From NCBI GenBank assembly GCA_030373145.1, contig JAUCZK010000005.1, positions 1 to 64,000 of the forward strand: a DNA stretch of 64,000 nt. The letters are read 5' to 3'. The position numbers and the translations under genes are program-made. Under the pieces are notes generated by a model that was not told the DNA's origin, searched no databases, and was given only the letters and a program-made list of their open reading frames with translations. This stretch comes from Cyanobium sp. CZS48M (GTDB taxonomy: Bacteria; Cyanobacteriota; Cyanobacteriia; PCC-6307; Cyanobiaceae). This document shows positions 1 to 7,258 of this stretch, in pieces; the stretch's first letter is position 1, and each line of letters starts with the position of its first letter.

Positions 1-220
1 CTCAGATCAGGGCAATCGGGCCTAGGGATTTACACCACGCGAAGGGACGCGGCCCCGTCGAATTCGGGAGCGGCTCAAAAATCACTGACACGTTCGGGTT
101 TCTCGAAGGGACGGGAAAGGGGCGTCGGCATGTCAAGTTGATGTCTGTCGCTCAGATCAAGGACAAAAAGTTGGCTCAATATCTATCGCTTGCTTTGCAT
201 GCATCCAAACAGGACGACTC
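1..220. other. Left edge, no gene seen
   Basis: No open frame with convincing coding character is visible before the VOC gene. If the first gene is an integron cassette, the upstream attC or attI site would be expected here or just left of the window. I could not find a GTTRRRY/RYYYAAC pair with a stem in this stretch. Confidence 0.4.
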
Positions 221-613
221 ATGAAACTCGGCTACACAATCATCTACGTTCCAAATGTCGATGCATCGTTGTCGTTCTTTGAAGGTGCATTCGGTTTGTC
301 ACGCCGCTTTCTGCATGAGTCTGGGGACTACGGTGAACTTGAAACGGGAGAAACAACGCTCGCTTTTGCGTCGCACGAGCTTGGGAGTATGAATTTTCCT
401 TCAGGCTTTGTCGCAGTAAGTGAATCCAGCAAACCTCTTGGCATTGAGATAGCGTTGGTTACGCCGTCTGTTGTCGAGGCGCACACTAAAGCTCTGGCAG
501 CCGGTGCAGCCGAGTTGAAAAGACCGGAGACAAAGCCATGGGGGCAAGTCGTCTCCTATGTCCGATGTCCAGACGGAACTTCGGTTGAAATATGCTCGCC
601 GGTTGGTGGCTAA
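221..613 (+). CDS. VOC family (glyoxalase/bleomycin-resistance-like) protein
   Basis: This 130-residue protein has the two beta-alpha-beta-beta-beta repeats of the vicinal oxygen chelate fold. The first repeat starts at about residue 4 (GYTIIYVPNVDASLSFFEGA) and the second at about residue 74 (GIEIALVTPSVVEAHTKAL). It ends in the usual QVVSYVRCPDGTSVEICSP strand. Single-domain VOC proteins act as metal-dependent isomerases, dioxygenases or thiol transferases, or bind drugs; the substrate cannot be told here. The ATG at 221 follows an AACAGGACGACTC stretch with weak ribosome-binding character. The gene is less GC-rich than the core of the window. It ends seven bases before an attC-like site (620-691), so it looks like an integron gene cassette, a setting where small VOC proteins are common. 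Confidence 0.85.
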   Translation: MKLGYTIIYVPNVDASLSFFEGAFGLSRRFLHESGDYGELETGETTLAFASHELGSMNFPSGFVAVSESSKPLGIEIALVTPSVVEAHTKALAAGAAELKRPETKPWGQVVSYVRCPDGTSVEICSPVGG

Positions 614-619
614 ATTGCG

Positions 620-691
620 GCATAACAAGTCATTCCAGCCGACCGTCAAAAAGCTGCGCTTTTTGCCGTCGGCTGAATTCCAACGTAGATG
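620..691 (+). other. attC-like integron recombination site (degenerate)
   Basis: The site begins with an inverse-core-like GCATAAC (620-626). It has a perfect 8-bp stem, CAGCCGAC (636-643) with GTCGGCTG (668-675), and an inner AAAAAGC/GCTTTTT stem (648-654 and 658-664). There is an unpaired C at 635/636 and an AGATG end like that of proteobacterial attC sites. The right core is imperfect (CGTAGAT instead of GTTAGAT), so it may no longer recombine. Its place right after the VOC stop codon and its 72-bp length fit the family. The AAAAAGC...GCTTTTT stem could also terminate transcription. Confidence 0.7.
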
Positions 692-889
692 CGCTGACCA
701 GCTGAATGAGCGCGCAAATAACTACGAAGGGATGTAACATCTTGCGAAGCAAAGGTCGATACGTAATATTCTTCTGCTAAGGAGTTTGTGGCAATCTGCA
801 GATTTCATTGCGATTGCATTCTCTTAATCACAAAAAGGAGGCGTCTAAGGATGACCCTCACTGCCCTCAGACTGTTCTGGGACGTGCAG

Positions 890-1630
890 TCAAGTAGTGA
901 CAGTTGAACTGAATGAAGGCGGGATCAGCCAGCTACTGTCTCCGCGGCCTAGTGTGCAACCTGCGCAAAGCTTTACGGGTGAGTAGACATAGCCATTTGC
1001 AATCACATAATCTATAGACAGGCTAGTTTGAGCTTCAATATCATAGCAGCACGCGGCGATACGACCATCCCATGTGACTGCGAACATATGCTCAAGCTCG
1101 TAGTCGCAGGCTCCTGCCGGAGGTGCACTGGGTATGGACAATTTCCAGGATGGAAGCTCCACTTGGCCTGACCAGTCATGAAAGTAGCCTTTCTTCGGCT
1201 CCCAAAAGTAGTGGATAGCTACAATGCCACTCAAGTGCTGAACGAATTCTTCGGGCGTCCGCGTATGAGCAGAGATATTTACACAGCGAAGCCCGGAATC
1301 TGCAAGCTCTTGCCAAAGCTCTTTGGAGAACATTGTGTTTGTAGAATCTACACCATTTGAGGCAAAAGATACTTCTACGCCATTCTCAGTGGCATATCGA
1401 ATGAATAATGGCAACATTGGGTTCAGCAAGGGTTCGCCAAAATGATTCAGCCAGACAAACTTTCGGCTGTCATATTCAGGATTGCAGGATCGCCGAACCA
1501 GTTCGATGCACTTTTTAAATGTATCAAGCTCCATGTTTCCTTTTGGTCGCAATTGACCGGGATGGGGGCAATAGCTACAAGTAAGCGAGCAGAAATTAGA
1601 TACCTCAATTTGCATAACCTTAAAGCTCAT
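890..1630 (-). CDS. Radical SAM protein with SPASM-like C-terminus
   Basis: From the ATG at 1630 the protein has 246 residues. It carries the radical SAM cluster motif C14-x3-C18-x2-C21 (NFCSLTCSYC), which binds the 4Fe-4S cluster that cleaves S-adenosylmethionine. A GEPLLNP segment near residue 66 matches the usual GGEP region that contacts SAM. The C-terminus has further cysteines (GRIAACCYD and LCAGCTLG), as in SPASM or twitch domains that hold an auxiliary cluster. Such enzymes modify peptides, sugars or cofactors; no substrate gene is visible beside it. An in-frame TTG at 1669 could extend it by 13 residues, but the motif spacing favours 1630. It is divergent from the glycosyltransferase at 1865 and may share its pathway. 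It opposes the cassette direction and has lower GC than the core genome. Confidence 0.8.
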   Translation of the reverse strand: MSFKVMQIEVSNFCSLTCSYCPHPGQLRPKGNMELDTFKKCIELVRRSCNPEYDSRKFVWLNHFGEPLLNPMLPLFIRYATENGVEVSFASNGVDSTNTMFSKELWQELADSGLRCVNISAHTRTPEEFVQHLSGIVAIHYFWEPKKGYFHDWSGQVELPSWKLSIPSAPPAGACDYELEHMFAVTWDGRIAACCYDIEAQTSLSIDYVIANGYVYSPVKLCAGCTLGRGDSSWLIPPSFSSTVTT

Positions 1631-1864
1631 GATGATGCGGGGATGGCTGGAGAGAATTCTATCCGACAACCCTTTTGTAGTGGTTGAAACACTGCCACTG
1701 ACGCAGGCAAGTCATAAACTATGCCAGTGAAGGCTTTTGGGTTAGATTGGCATGGTCACGCAAGTGGGTGGCAGATTACTCAGTCATTCATTGTCGCCAT
1801 TTATGGCCTAGCATATTGCCTATCGCTCTGCCAGCCAAGAATCTTCATACACCTCGGGATTAAC

Positions 1865-2791
1865 ATGCCCATCGACGCCATTTCCAAGACCAAGCAAGGC
1901 TATGTCCAAGAGCTATTGGAAACAGGACTTCCTCTTTTCTCCATTGTCATAACATGCTTCAACAAGAAAGAATATATTAATGAAGCGATCGAGAGTGCAC
2001 TCAGCCAAGATTATGATCATTTAGAGGTAATCGTCATCGATGACGGGTCGAACGACGGATCATGGGATATCATTCAGCTGTGCTCTACAAAGAGCCATAA
2101 GATCTGCGCCACACGACATCTTCACGGCAGAAATAATGGAGTATCAGCAAGTCGTCAACTGGGAGTAGATCTAAGCAGAGGACATTATATTCTCCACCTA
2201 GATGGAGATGACAAACTCCTTCCGGGACGACTAAAGCATGATGCGGAGATTATTGACCAGTTTCCCAGCTGCACCTCAGTGATCTCAAGAACTCGCTACT
2301 TTCATCAAGACTTTAAATCTGGGACACGGGAGCTTTGCAATGCAGAGGAAATGGTCGATTCCATTGTGCCCGTTATGAACCGCCTCTATGGAACCTACGA
2401 ACTCTTTCTTTTATGCGTCTACGATCTGGATAAGGGCGAGGCTGATTTTAGAGGCCTCCCTTGCGTAGGAGCTGTAACCACACGCAAAGATATTGCAAGA
2501 TCAGTCCCATGGATCCGTGGCGTCAGTTGTGCAGAGGATATCGGATACTTTGCGAGGCTCTTAATGCAGCCAAGAATCTTCTACTCTAGCGAGTGCCTGT
2601 CCGAGTATCGGCTTACCACTCAAGGAGCCTGGTTTCAGGCAATGGCAAACAACACCGAAACTTTTTGGCAAGAATTCACGAAGCGCCAGGTTAGATACTT
2701 TGCACTCGATGTAGAACCTCAGCTCTTACTCGATGCTCAGAAACGGTTGCAAGAAATGCATGAACCCCGCATGTCTCCTTCAGAACTATAG
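1865..2791 (+). CDS. Family 2 glycosyltransferase
   Basis: The 308-residue protein opens with a classic GT-A nucleotide-sugar fold: SIVITCFNKKEYINEAIESA, then LEVIVIDDGSNDGS (acid residues for UDP binding) and later YILHLDGDDKLLPGR (the DxD metal-binding site). It should transfer a sugar from a nucleotide donor to a cell-surface or secondary-metabolite acceptor in the cytoplasm. The frame is open back to an ATG at 1721, but the extra 48 residues show no domain. I therefore start at 1865, shortly before the fold. It lies divergently beside a radical SAM gene, suggesting a small transferred biosynthetic pair. An IS5-type element follows directly. Confidence 0.85.
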   Translation: MPIDAISKTKQGYVQELLETGLPLFSIVITCFNKKEYINEAIESALSQDYDHLEVIVIDDGSNDGSWDIIQLCSTKSHKICATRHLHGRNNGVSASRQLGVDLSRGHYILHLDGDDKLLPGRLKHDAEIIDQFPSCTSVISRTRYFHQDFKSGTRELCNAEEMVDSIVPVMNRLYGTYELFLLCVYDLDKGEADFRGLPCVGAVTTRKDIARSVPWIRGVSCAEDIGYFARLLMQPRIFYSSECLSEYRLTTQGAWFQAMANNTETFWQEFTKRQVRYFALDVEPQLLLDAQKRLQEMHEPRMSPSEL

Positions 2792-2853
2792 GTTGAAGTG
2801 GCCATTCCTTAAGACGATGCCAAGTCAGTAATCGTGACGGGAGTGGAGCAAAG

Positions 2854-4085
2854 GAACCTCTGGAAAACCCACTAAAATCAATCCAGATCCAAGACTGAGA
2901 CTGGAACGGATGGCCGCCCCCCTCCAGCTGGGCTTCACGGACTACGAGCAGATCTTTGCCAAAATGAGGACGCGTCGCCAGCGCTTCTTGGATGAGATGG
3001 AGGCCACGGTTCCCTGGGAAGCGTTTTTGGCCTTGATCAAGCCCGTGTATCACAAGCCCTCCAGCAAAGGAGGTCGTTCGCCGATTCCTTTGGAGGTGAT
3101 GCTGCGGATCCACCTACTGCAGCAGTGGTTCACGCTTTCAGATCCACTGATGGAGGAGATGCTGATCGATAGGCCCTGCTTCCGCCGCTTCGCAGGGATC
3201 GAGACGATGGAAGGGAGGATCCCTGATGAGACGACGATTCTCAACTTTCGCCATCTGCTGGAAGAGCACCGGATCGCGGAGCAGATTCTTGAGGGCGTGA
3301 ACCAGATGCTGAGCAAGAGGGGAGTGATGCTGAGGGAAGGCACGATCCTTGATGCCACGATCATCAATGCCCCCAGCTCCACCAAGAACAAGGCCAAGGA
3401 GAGGGATCCTGAAATGCACTCGGTGGCCAAGTGCAAGCAGTGGTTCTTTGGAATGCGCTGCCACATCGGAGTTGATGCCGCATCTGGCCTGGTCCACGCT
3501 GTTGAGAGCACCGCCGCCAACGTGCATGAGCTGAACACAGCAGCAGACCGACTCCATGGGGATGAACGCCTCATCTACGGCGATGCAGGCCACATCGGCA
3601 TTGAGAAACGTGGCGATTTCCAGGACTGCGAAGCTGAGTTCAGGATTGCCATGAAGCCCGGCCAGCGCAGAGTGCTTCCAGAGACACCAGAGGGCAGGCT
3701 TCTGGATCTGATTGAGACGGCGAAAGCCCACTTCCGCGCCAAAGTGGAACATCCCTTTCGAATCATCAAATGTCAGTTCGGCTTCCGGAAGGCCTACTAC
3801 CGAGGAATCCGCAAGAACGACCTCAAGCTGAAGTTTCTCTTTGCCCTGGCAAACCTCTGGATGGTGCGGGAACGAATACCTGATCCAGCGTAAAGCAAGG
3901 GCTTGGTATATCTAAAGATCGATCATCATCCAGAAATCAAGCCATAACGAACGCATGGTGGAAACTGCCTGAACGTCTTTGCGTGGACTGCTGTGAGCGA
4001 AAGGAGGGCGCAATCTGTTCAGTATCGTCTCATAGACGAGAATGAGACCAGATTATTCGGATTAAGGCGTCTTGATCAGAGGTTC
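2854..4085 (+). mobile_element. IS5-family insertion sequence (ends tentative)
   Basis: The transposase at 2910-3893 defines the element. The only inverted pair I found flanking it is GAACCTCTG at 2854-2862 and CAGAGGTTC at 4077-4085. No matching target duplication is visible, and the right end would leave 190 noncoding bases after the transposase, more than usual. The presence of the element is secure; the boundaries are not. Confidence 0.35.
2910..3893 (+). CDS. IS5-family transposase
   Basis: This 327-residue DDE transposase looks intact. It has the N-terminal DUF772-type domain (PLEVMLRIHLLQQWFTLSD, then IPDETTILNFRHLLEEH). The catalytic core follows: ILDATIINAP (first Asp), LIYGDAGHIG (second Asp) and the C-terminal VEHPFRIIKCQFGFRKAYYR segment with the catalytic Glu. 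This order and the length match the IS5 subgroup. It cuts and pastes its own element through terminal inverted repeats. A decayed relative with the same TTILN..HLLEEH block lies at 50235-50465, so the family has been active in this genome more than once. The copy here sits between the glycosyltransferase and the cassette-borne 172-residue gene. Confidence 0.9.
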   Translation: MAAPLQLGFTDYEQIFAKMRTRRQRFLDEMEATVPWEAFLALIKPVYHKPSSKGGRSPIPLEVMLRIHLLQQWFTLSDPLMEEMLIDRPCFRRFAGIETMEGRIPDETTILNFRHLLEEHRIAEQILEGVNQMLSKRGVMLREGTILDATIINAPSSTKNKAKERDPEMHSVAKCKQWFFGMRCHIGVDAASGLVHAVESTAANVHELNTAADRLHGDERLIYGDAGHIGIEKRGDFQDCEAEFRIAMKPGQRRVLPETPEGRLLDLIETAKAHFRAKVEHPFRIIKCQFGFRKAYYRGIRKNDLKLKFLFALANLWMVRERIPDPA

Positions 4086-4090
4086 ATTAA

Positions 4091-4609
4091 ATGGACAACT
4101 ATGAAATCGGGAAAGATATTCAAGCTTTAAAGGAGAAGATAGACCGTCTTGAGGCCATGTCCTCATGCATTGCCAACTCCGAAAAGCCCCTCGAAGAAAC
4201 TGTTGAAAAGGCCATTCCTGAAGGCTGGCGAGGGGTGGCCGATGAAGAGATAAAAACAAAGACGGGGATTCTCATTGCCAAGACATTTAACATTGACTTT
4301 CGCAAACGTGCGGCCAACGGAGAGTCTCGAGAAGGATATATTACCATTACATCAGATGGCTACTATAAGGGCAAGATAAACTTTAGACGCAACTGTCCTC
4401 GAGTTTTTTGTGCATGTAATTTCTCTAGAGCCCGTATGGAGCTTCGCAATAGCAGCAATGACACGATAGTGGCCGTCAACTTTATCCCAAGTCGGTTTGA
4501 CCTAGGAAGAGCCGATGACGATGATTTCCCCTGCGAAGGCTGGGATCGCCTAATCGCTGAGAATTGCGACCAAATGGTGTTTGCAGATCCAATGTTTACA
4601 AGCAACTAG
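4091..4609 (+). CDS. Hypothetical protein, integron-cassette-borne
   Basis: I do not recognise this 172-residue protein. Residues 7-30 (KDIQALKEKIDRLEAM) form a short amphipathic, probably coiled-coil helix. The rest is a soluble mixed alpha/beta stretch with aromatic and charged residues (GYITITSDGYYKGKINFRR) and several cysteines (CPRVFCACNFSRA). No signal peptide or membrane segment is seen. Its GC content is clearly lower than the core genes, pointing to transfer. It is followed after 167 bases by a well-formed attC site (4777-4861) in the cassette orientation, so I read it as a cassette gene. A small hairpin, TCGTCT-CAT-AGACGA, lies about 60 bases upstream of its start. Function unknown. 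Confidence 0.6.
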   Translation: MDNYEIGKDIQALKEKIDRLEAMSSCIANSEKPLEETVEKAIPEGWRGVADEEIKTKTGILIAKTFNIDFRKRAANGESREGYITITSDGYYKGKINFRRNCPRVFCACNFSRARMELRNSSNDTIVAVNFIPSRFDLGRADDDDFPCEGWDRLIAENCDQMVFADPMFTSN

Positions 4610-4776
4610 TATTAAGCTGTAAATTGGGGGCTATGTCGCTATGCTGGCTTATTGATGGCTACGCATAAGGCAAATAGCCCCATCTATCACGCATTCAGTC
4701 AAAGCTTATGGTTTTCACGACTAGAGAAGAGTTGCGAAATACGTGCAATATGAAGACTCGCAAAACCTCCTCTGGC

Positions 4777-4861
4777 ATCTAACATCAAGATACAGAAGAC
4801 GGGAGCTTAGGGTGTCGTCTTTCCTGATTTCTCTGCCCGCTTCTGATCTTGAGCGTTAGGC
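4777..4861 (+). other. attC integron recombination site
   Basis: The inverse core ATCTAAC (4777-4783) fits RYYYAAC and the core GTTAGGC (4855-4861) fits GTTRRRY. Between them the arms pair along most of their length: TCAAGAT with ATCTTGA, CAGAAG with CTTCTG, and CGGG with CCCG. Unpaired A residues after AAGAT and after CAGAAG lie on one side only. One-sided extrahelical bases are the hallmark that lets integron integrase recognise the folded bottom strand. Length 85 bp is within the known range. The right arm, from 4845 on, is identical over 17 bases to that of the site at 7253-7339. Confidence 0.85.
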
Positions 4862-4880
4862 CTACCGGGAGGGGGCCTAG

Positions 4881-6643
4881 GAGGCTGTTGCGCATAGATC
4901 AGCGCACACCTTCTCCACAGACGGCCACGCATCTGCCCAGAACCCAGTGACAGCAACGGCTTTGGCCGAGATCATGGGTCATGAGCAAGCCCAAGACCTT
5001 CCGCCCCTGGGTGCCTGAGCAGGCCTGGCTGCTGCCGCCCTCGCCGATCGACTGGCTGCCCAAGGACCATCTGGCATTCTTTCTGCTGGATCTGATCGAT
5101 CAGCTGGATCTCGATCCCATTCTCCAGCTGTACCGCCAGAAGGACGCCCGCGGCGAGAAGGCCTACGACCCCAGGATGATGGTTGTGCTGCTTCTGTACG
5201 CCTACTGCGTCGGGATCCCTTCGTCACGAAAGATCGAGAGGGCCTGCTACGAGGATCTGCCGTTCCGGGTACTGAGCGGGAACCAGCAGCCGGACCACAC
5301 GCGGATCAGTGAGTTCCGCCGGCGGCACCTGGAGCTGCTGGAGGATCTGTTTGTGCAGGTGCTCAGGCTCTGTCAGAAGTCCGGCCTGGTGCAGATGGGC
5401 CATGTGGCGCTGGATGGCACCAAGGTGGGAGCCAACGCCAGCATCCACAAGGCCATGAGCCACGAGCGCATGGAGAAGAGCGAGCAGCAGCTCAGGCAGG
5501 AGATGCGGGCTTTGCTGAGGAAGGCCGAGATCATCGACGCCCAGGAGGACGGCCGCTACGGCAAGGGCAAGCGGGGCAGTGAACTGCCAGAGGAGCTGCA
5601 ACGCCGGGAAAGCCGGCTGGAGAAGATCCGCCAGGCCAAGGCTGAGCTGGAGGCAGAAGCCGCTGCGGCCCAGGCCCGCCGGCGCCAGAAGCAGGCTGAT
5701 GCTGCCGCTACGGAGGCCGAGCAAGGCGACGACGACAGCAAAGAAAAGCTCAGCAGCCGGGCGCACCAGAAGCAGCAACGCGCCGATACCGCACGAGCGC
5801 TGGCACTGCAGAAGCTCCAGGAGACGGGAATCGATCCGGAAACGGTGGGTCTGGGGGAAGCTGAACCGATGGCCATGCCCACACGGGGACTACCGAGCAA
5901 CGCCCAGGGCAAGCCGAGCCCCAAAGCCCAGCGCAATTTCACTGATCCAGACAGCCACGTGATGAAAAGCGGCAATGGCTACATCCAGGGCTACAACGCC
6001 CAGGCCGCAGTGGACAGCAAGCACCAGGTGATCGTGGCGATCGGGGTGAGCAACCAGGCTCCAGATGTCGAACACCTCGTCCCCATGCTGGAGCGCACCA
6101 TCGCCAGCACCGGCACCATGCCCGAGACGTTCATTGCGGATGCGGGCTACTGGAGCGAGGCCAACGCCAAGACCTGCAGCGATCGGGGCATCGATGCCTA
6201 CATCTCCACCGGGCGCCAGAAGCACGGCGAGCAGCGAGCACCATCACGGGGTCCGGTCCCAAAGGATCTCGACGCCAAAGGCAGAATGGCCCGCAAGCTC
6301 AGAAGCAAGAACGGCCGTGAGGTCTATGCCAGGCGTAAGGCGATCGTCGAGCCGGTGTTTGGTCAGACGAAAGAATATCGCGGCCTGCGGCGCTTCCTGC
6401 TGAGGGGGCTTGAGAAGGTGAATGGAGAGTGGTCGCTGATGAACACGAGCCACAACCTGCTCAAGTTGTTCCGATTCAGCTGGGCGGTGACATGAAGGCC
6501 CCACTGTCCCCCGGTGGCTCCCGCCGGGGGCCGCCAACAGATGAAGGCTCCGTACTCAGAGCGCCGATGGTGTAATCGCAGCAGGTCCGAGCCACGGCAG
6601 GGTTTTCACGGCGGAGATCACGGATTATTCGTGCAACAGCCTC
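4881..6643 (+). mobile_element. IS1182-family insertion sequence
   Basis: The left end reads GAGGCTGTTGC from 4881 and the right end is its complement GCAACAGCCTC ending at 6643. The pairing extends two bases further out (AG/CT). Flanking bases CTAG (4877-4880) and CTTG (6644-6647) would be a palindromic 4-bp target duplication with one change, as IS1182 elements typically make. The size of 1.76 kb and the single 504-residue transposase fit the family. It landed about 20 bases after the core of the attC at 4777-4861, inside the leader of the brnTA cassette. Confidence 0.7.
4981..6495 (+). CDS. IS1182-family transposase
   Basis: The 504-residue protein begins with the typical IS1182 opening (FRPWVPEQAWLLPPSPIDWL, then LPKDHLAFFLLDLID), followed by the PRMMVVLLLYAYCVGI and DHTRISEFRR helix-rich domain. 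The DDE core shows HVALDGTKVGANASIHKAMS (first Asp), a long charged Gln/Ala/Glu-rich insertion at about residues 160-280, TFIADAGYWSEAN (second Asp) and KAIVEPVFGQTKEYRGLRRF (Glu). No stop or frameshift interrupts it, so the element may still be mobile. ATG at 4981 is used because a homologous-looking N-terminus starts there. It is more GC-rich than the surrounding cassette DNA, so it came from a GC-rich host, possibly this genome. Confidence 0.92.
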   Translation: MSKPKTFRPWVPEQAWLLPPSPIDWLPKDHLAFFLLDLIDQLDLDPILQLYRQKDARGEKAYDPRMMVVLLLYAYCVGIPSSRKIERACYEDLPFRVLSGNQQPDHTRISEFRRRHLELLEDLFVQVLRLCQKSGLVQMGHVALDGTKVGANASIHKAMSHERMEKSEQQLRQEMRALLRKAEIIDAQEDGRYGKGKRGSELPEELQRRESRLEKIRQAKAELEAEAAAAQARRRQKQADAAATEAEQGDDDSKEKLSSRAHQKQQRADTARALALQKLQETGIDPETVGLGEAEPMAMPTRGLPSNAQGKPSPKAQRNFTDPDSHVMKSGNGYIQGYNAQAAVDSKHQVIVAIGVSNQAPDVEHLVPMLERTIASTGTMPETFIADAGYWSEANAKTCSDRGIDAYISTGRQKHGEQRAPSRGPVPKDLDAKGRMARKLRSKNGREVYARRKAIVEPVFGQTKEYRGLRRFLLRGLEKVNGEWSLMNTSHNLLKLFRFSWAVT

Positions 6644-6648
6644 CTTGA

Positions 6649-6671
6649 GCCGGCCAGGATTGACGGCCGGC
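6649..6671. promoter_or_regulatory. Palindromic operator candidate for BrnA
   Basis: GCCGGCC (6649-6655) and GGCCGGC (6665-6671) form a perfect 7-bp inverted repeat with a 9-bp spacer. It straddles the -35 box of the brnTA promoter. BrnA is a ribbon-helix-helix antitoxin that represses its own operon in characterised systems, so this is a natural binding site. Inference from position only. Confidence 0.5.
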
Positions 6672-6688
6672 TTTCAAGTAGCTACAAT
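6660..6688 (+). promoter_or_regulatory. Sigma-70-type promoter of brnTA
   Basis: TTGACG (6660-6665) is separated by exactly 17 bases from TACAAT (6683-6688), close to the consensus in both boxes. The predicted start of transcription falls at or within a few bases of the GTG codon at 6694, so the mRNA would be leaderless or nearly so. It lies inside the cassette, as expected for toxin-antitoxin cassettes that must be expressed without the integron promoter. Confidence 0.65.
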
Positions 6689-6693
6689 AAATC

Positions 6694-6999
6694 GTGCAGA
6701 TCGATTTCGCCCCTTTAAAGGACGCATCTAATCTCAGCAAGCACGGTGTCTCCTTGGCGCTTGCAGCTGAGCTTGACTGGGATGCTGCTCTGGTTTGGGT
6801 TGATGATCGAACTGACTACGGCGAAGCACGGATGATCGCATTAGCACCGAAGACAGCGATCCTGTACTTCGTGGCTTTCGTAGACCGCTCAACGGTCCGA
6901 AGAATCATCAGCCTTCGCAGAGCAAACCGTCGTGAAGCGAAGCACTATGTCAAAGCAACAGAAGAAATCCTCCGTGCTGATCCCGACTCCCGAAGATGA
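6694..6999 (+). CDS. brnT: BrnT family ribonuclease toxin
   Basis: The 101-residue protein matches the BrnT fold throughout: FAPLKDASNLSKHGVSLALA at the N-terminus, a DDRTDYGEARMIALAP middle strand-turn, and the RRIISLRRANRREAKHY signature near the C-terminus. BrnT is a RelE-like ribonuclease that blocks translation and is neutralised by BrnA. The GTG start places the family N-terminus (QIDFAPLKD) at residue 2 and is only six bases from the -10 box. It is co-transcribed with brnA, which overlaps its 3' end. A decayed second copy lies at 11749-11967. The attC site directly after brnA marks the pair as an integron cassette, where toxin-antitoxin genes are thought to stabilise arrays. Confidence 0.9.
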   Translation: MQIDFAPLKDASNLSKHGVSLALAAELDWDAALVWVDDRTDYGEARMIALAPKTAILYFVAFVDRSTVRRIISLRRANRREAKHYVKATEEILRADPDSRR

Positions 7000-7258
7000 T
7001 CAGGCGATCAATGCTGCTGCCAAGTCTGATCCTGATACCCAGCCGCTTACTGATGAGCAGCTCCAGGCCATGGTCCCCATTCGCTCATTGCGAGGGCGCC
7101 CAAAGTCACCACACAAAAAGCAGTTGGTCTCTATCAGGTATAGCCCTGAAGTTCTTCACTATTTCAAGAGCTTTGGCGTCGGCTGGCAGGCTCGGATGGA
7201 TGCTGCCCTCAAGGAGTATGTAGCCAATCATCCTCTTCGTGATGCAGAGGAGGCCTAG
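6947..7258 (+). CDS. brnA: BrnA family antitoxin
   Basis: This 103-residue protein overlaps the end of brnT by 53 bases in another frame, as is usual for brnTA. Residues 20-50 (DPDTQPLTDEQLQAMVPIR) are the toxin-binding acidic stretch. The C-terminal half (KKQLVSIRYSPEVLHYFKSF followed by GWQARMDAALKEYV) is a ribbon-helix-helix DNA-binding domain with the BrnA-typical SPEVLxxFK motif. It should bind and inhibit BrnT and repress the operon, probably at the palindrome 6649-6671. I use the ATG at 6947; an in-frame ATG at 6932 would add five residues. The stop codon TAG is part of the attC inverse core GCCTAGC. Confidence 0.88.
   Translation: MSKQQKKSSVLIPTPEDDQAINAAAKSDPDTQPLTDEQLQAMVPIRSLRGRPKSPHKKQLVSIRYSPEVLHYFKSFGVGWQARMDAALKEYVANHPLRDAEEA

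Noticed and set aside
2854-4085. GAACCTCTG/CAGAGGTTC as secure ends of the IS5 element
   Set aside because: Nine bases may match by chance in this much flanking DNA, no target duplication is seen, and the 3' noncoding part would be too long. Kept only as a tentative boundary.
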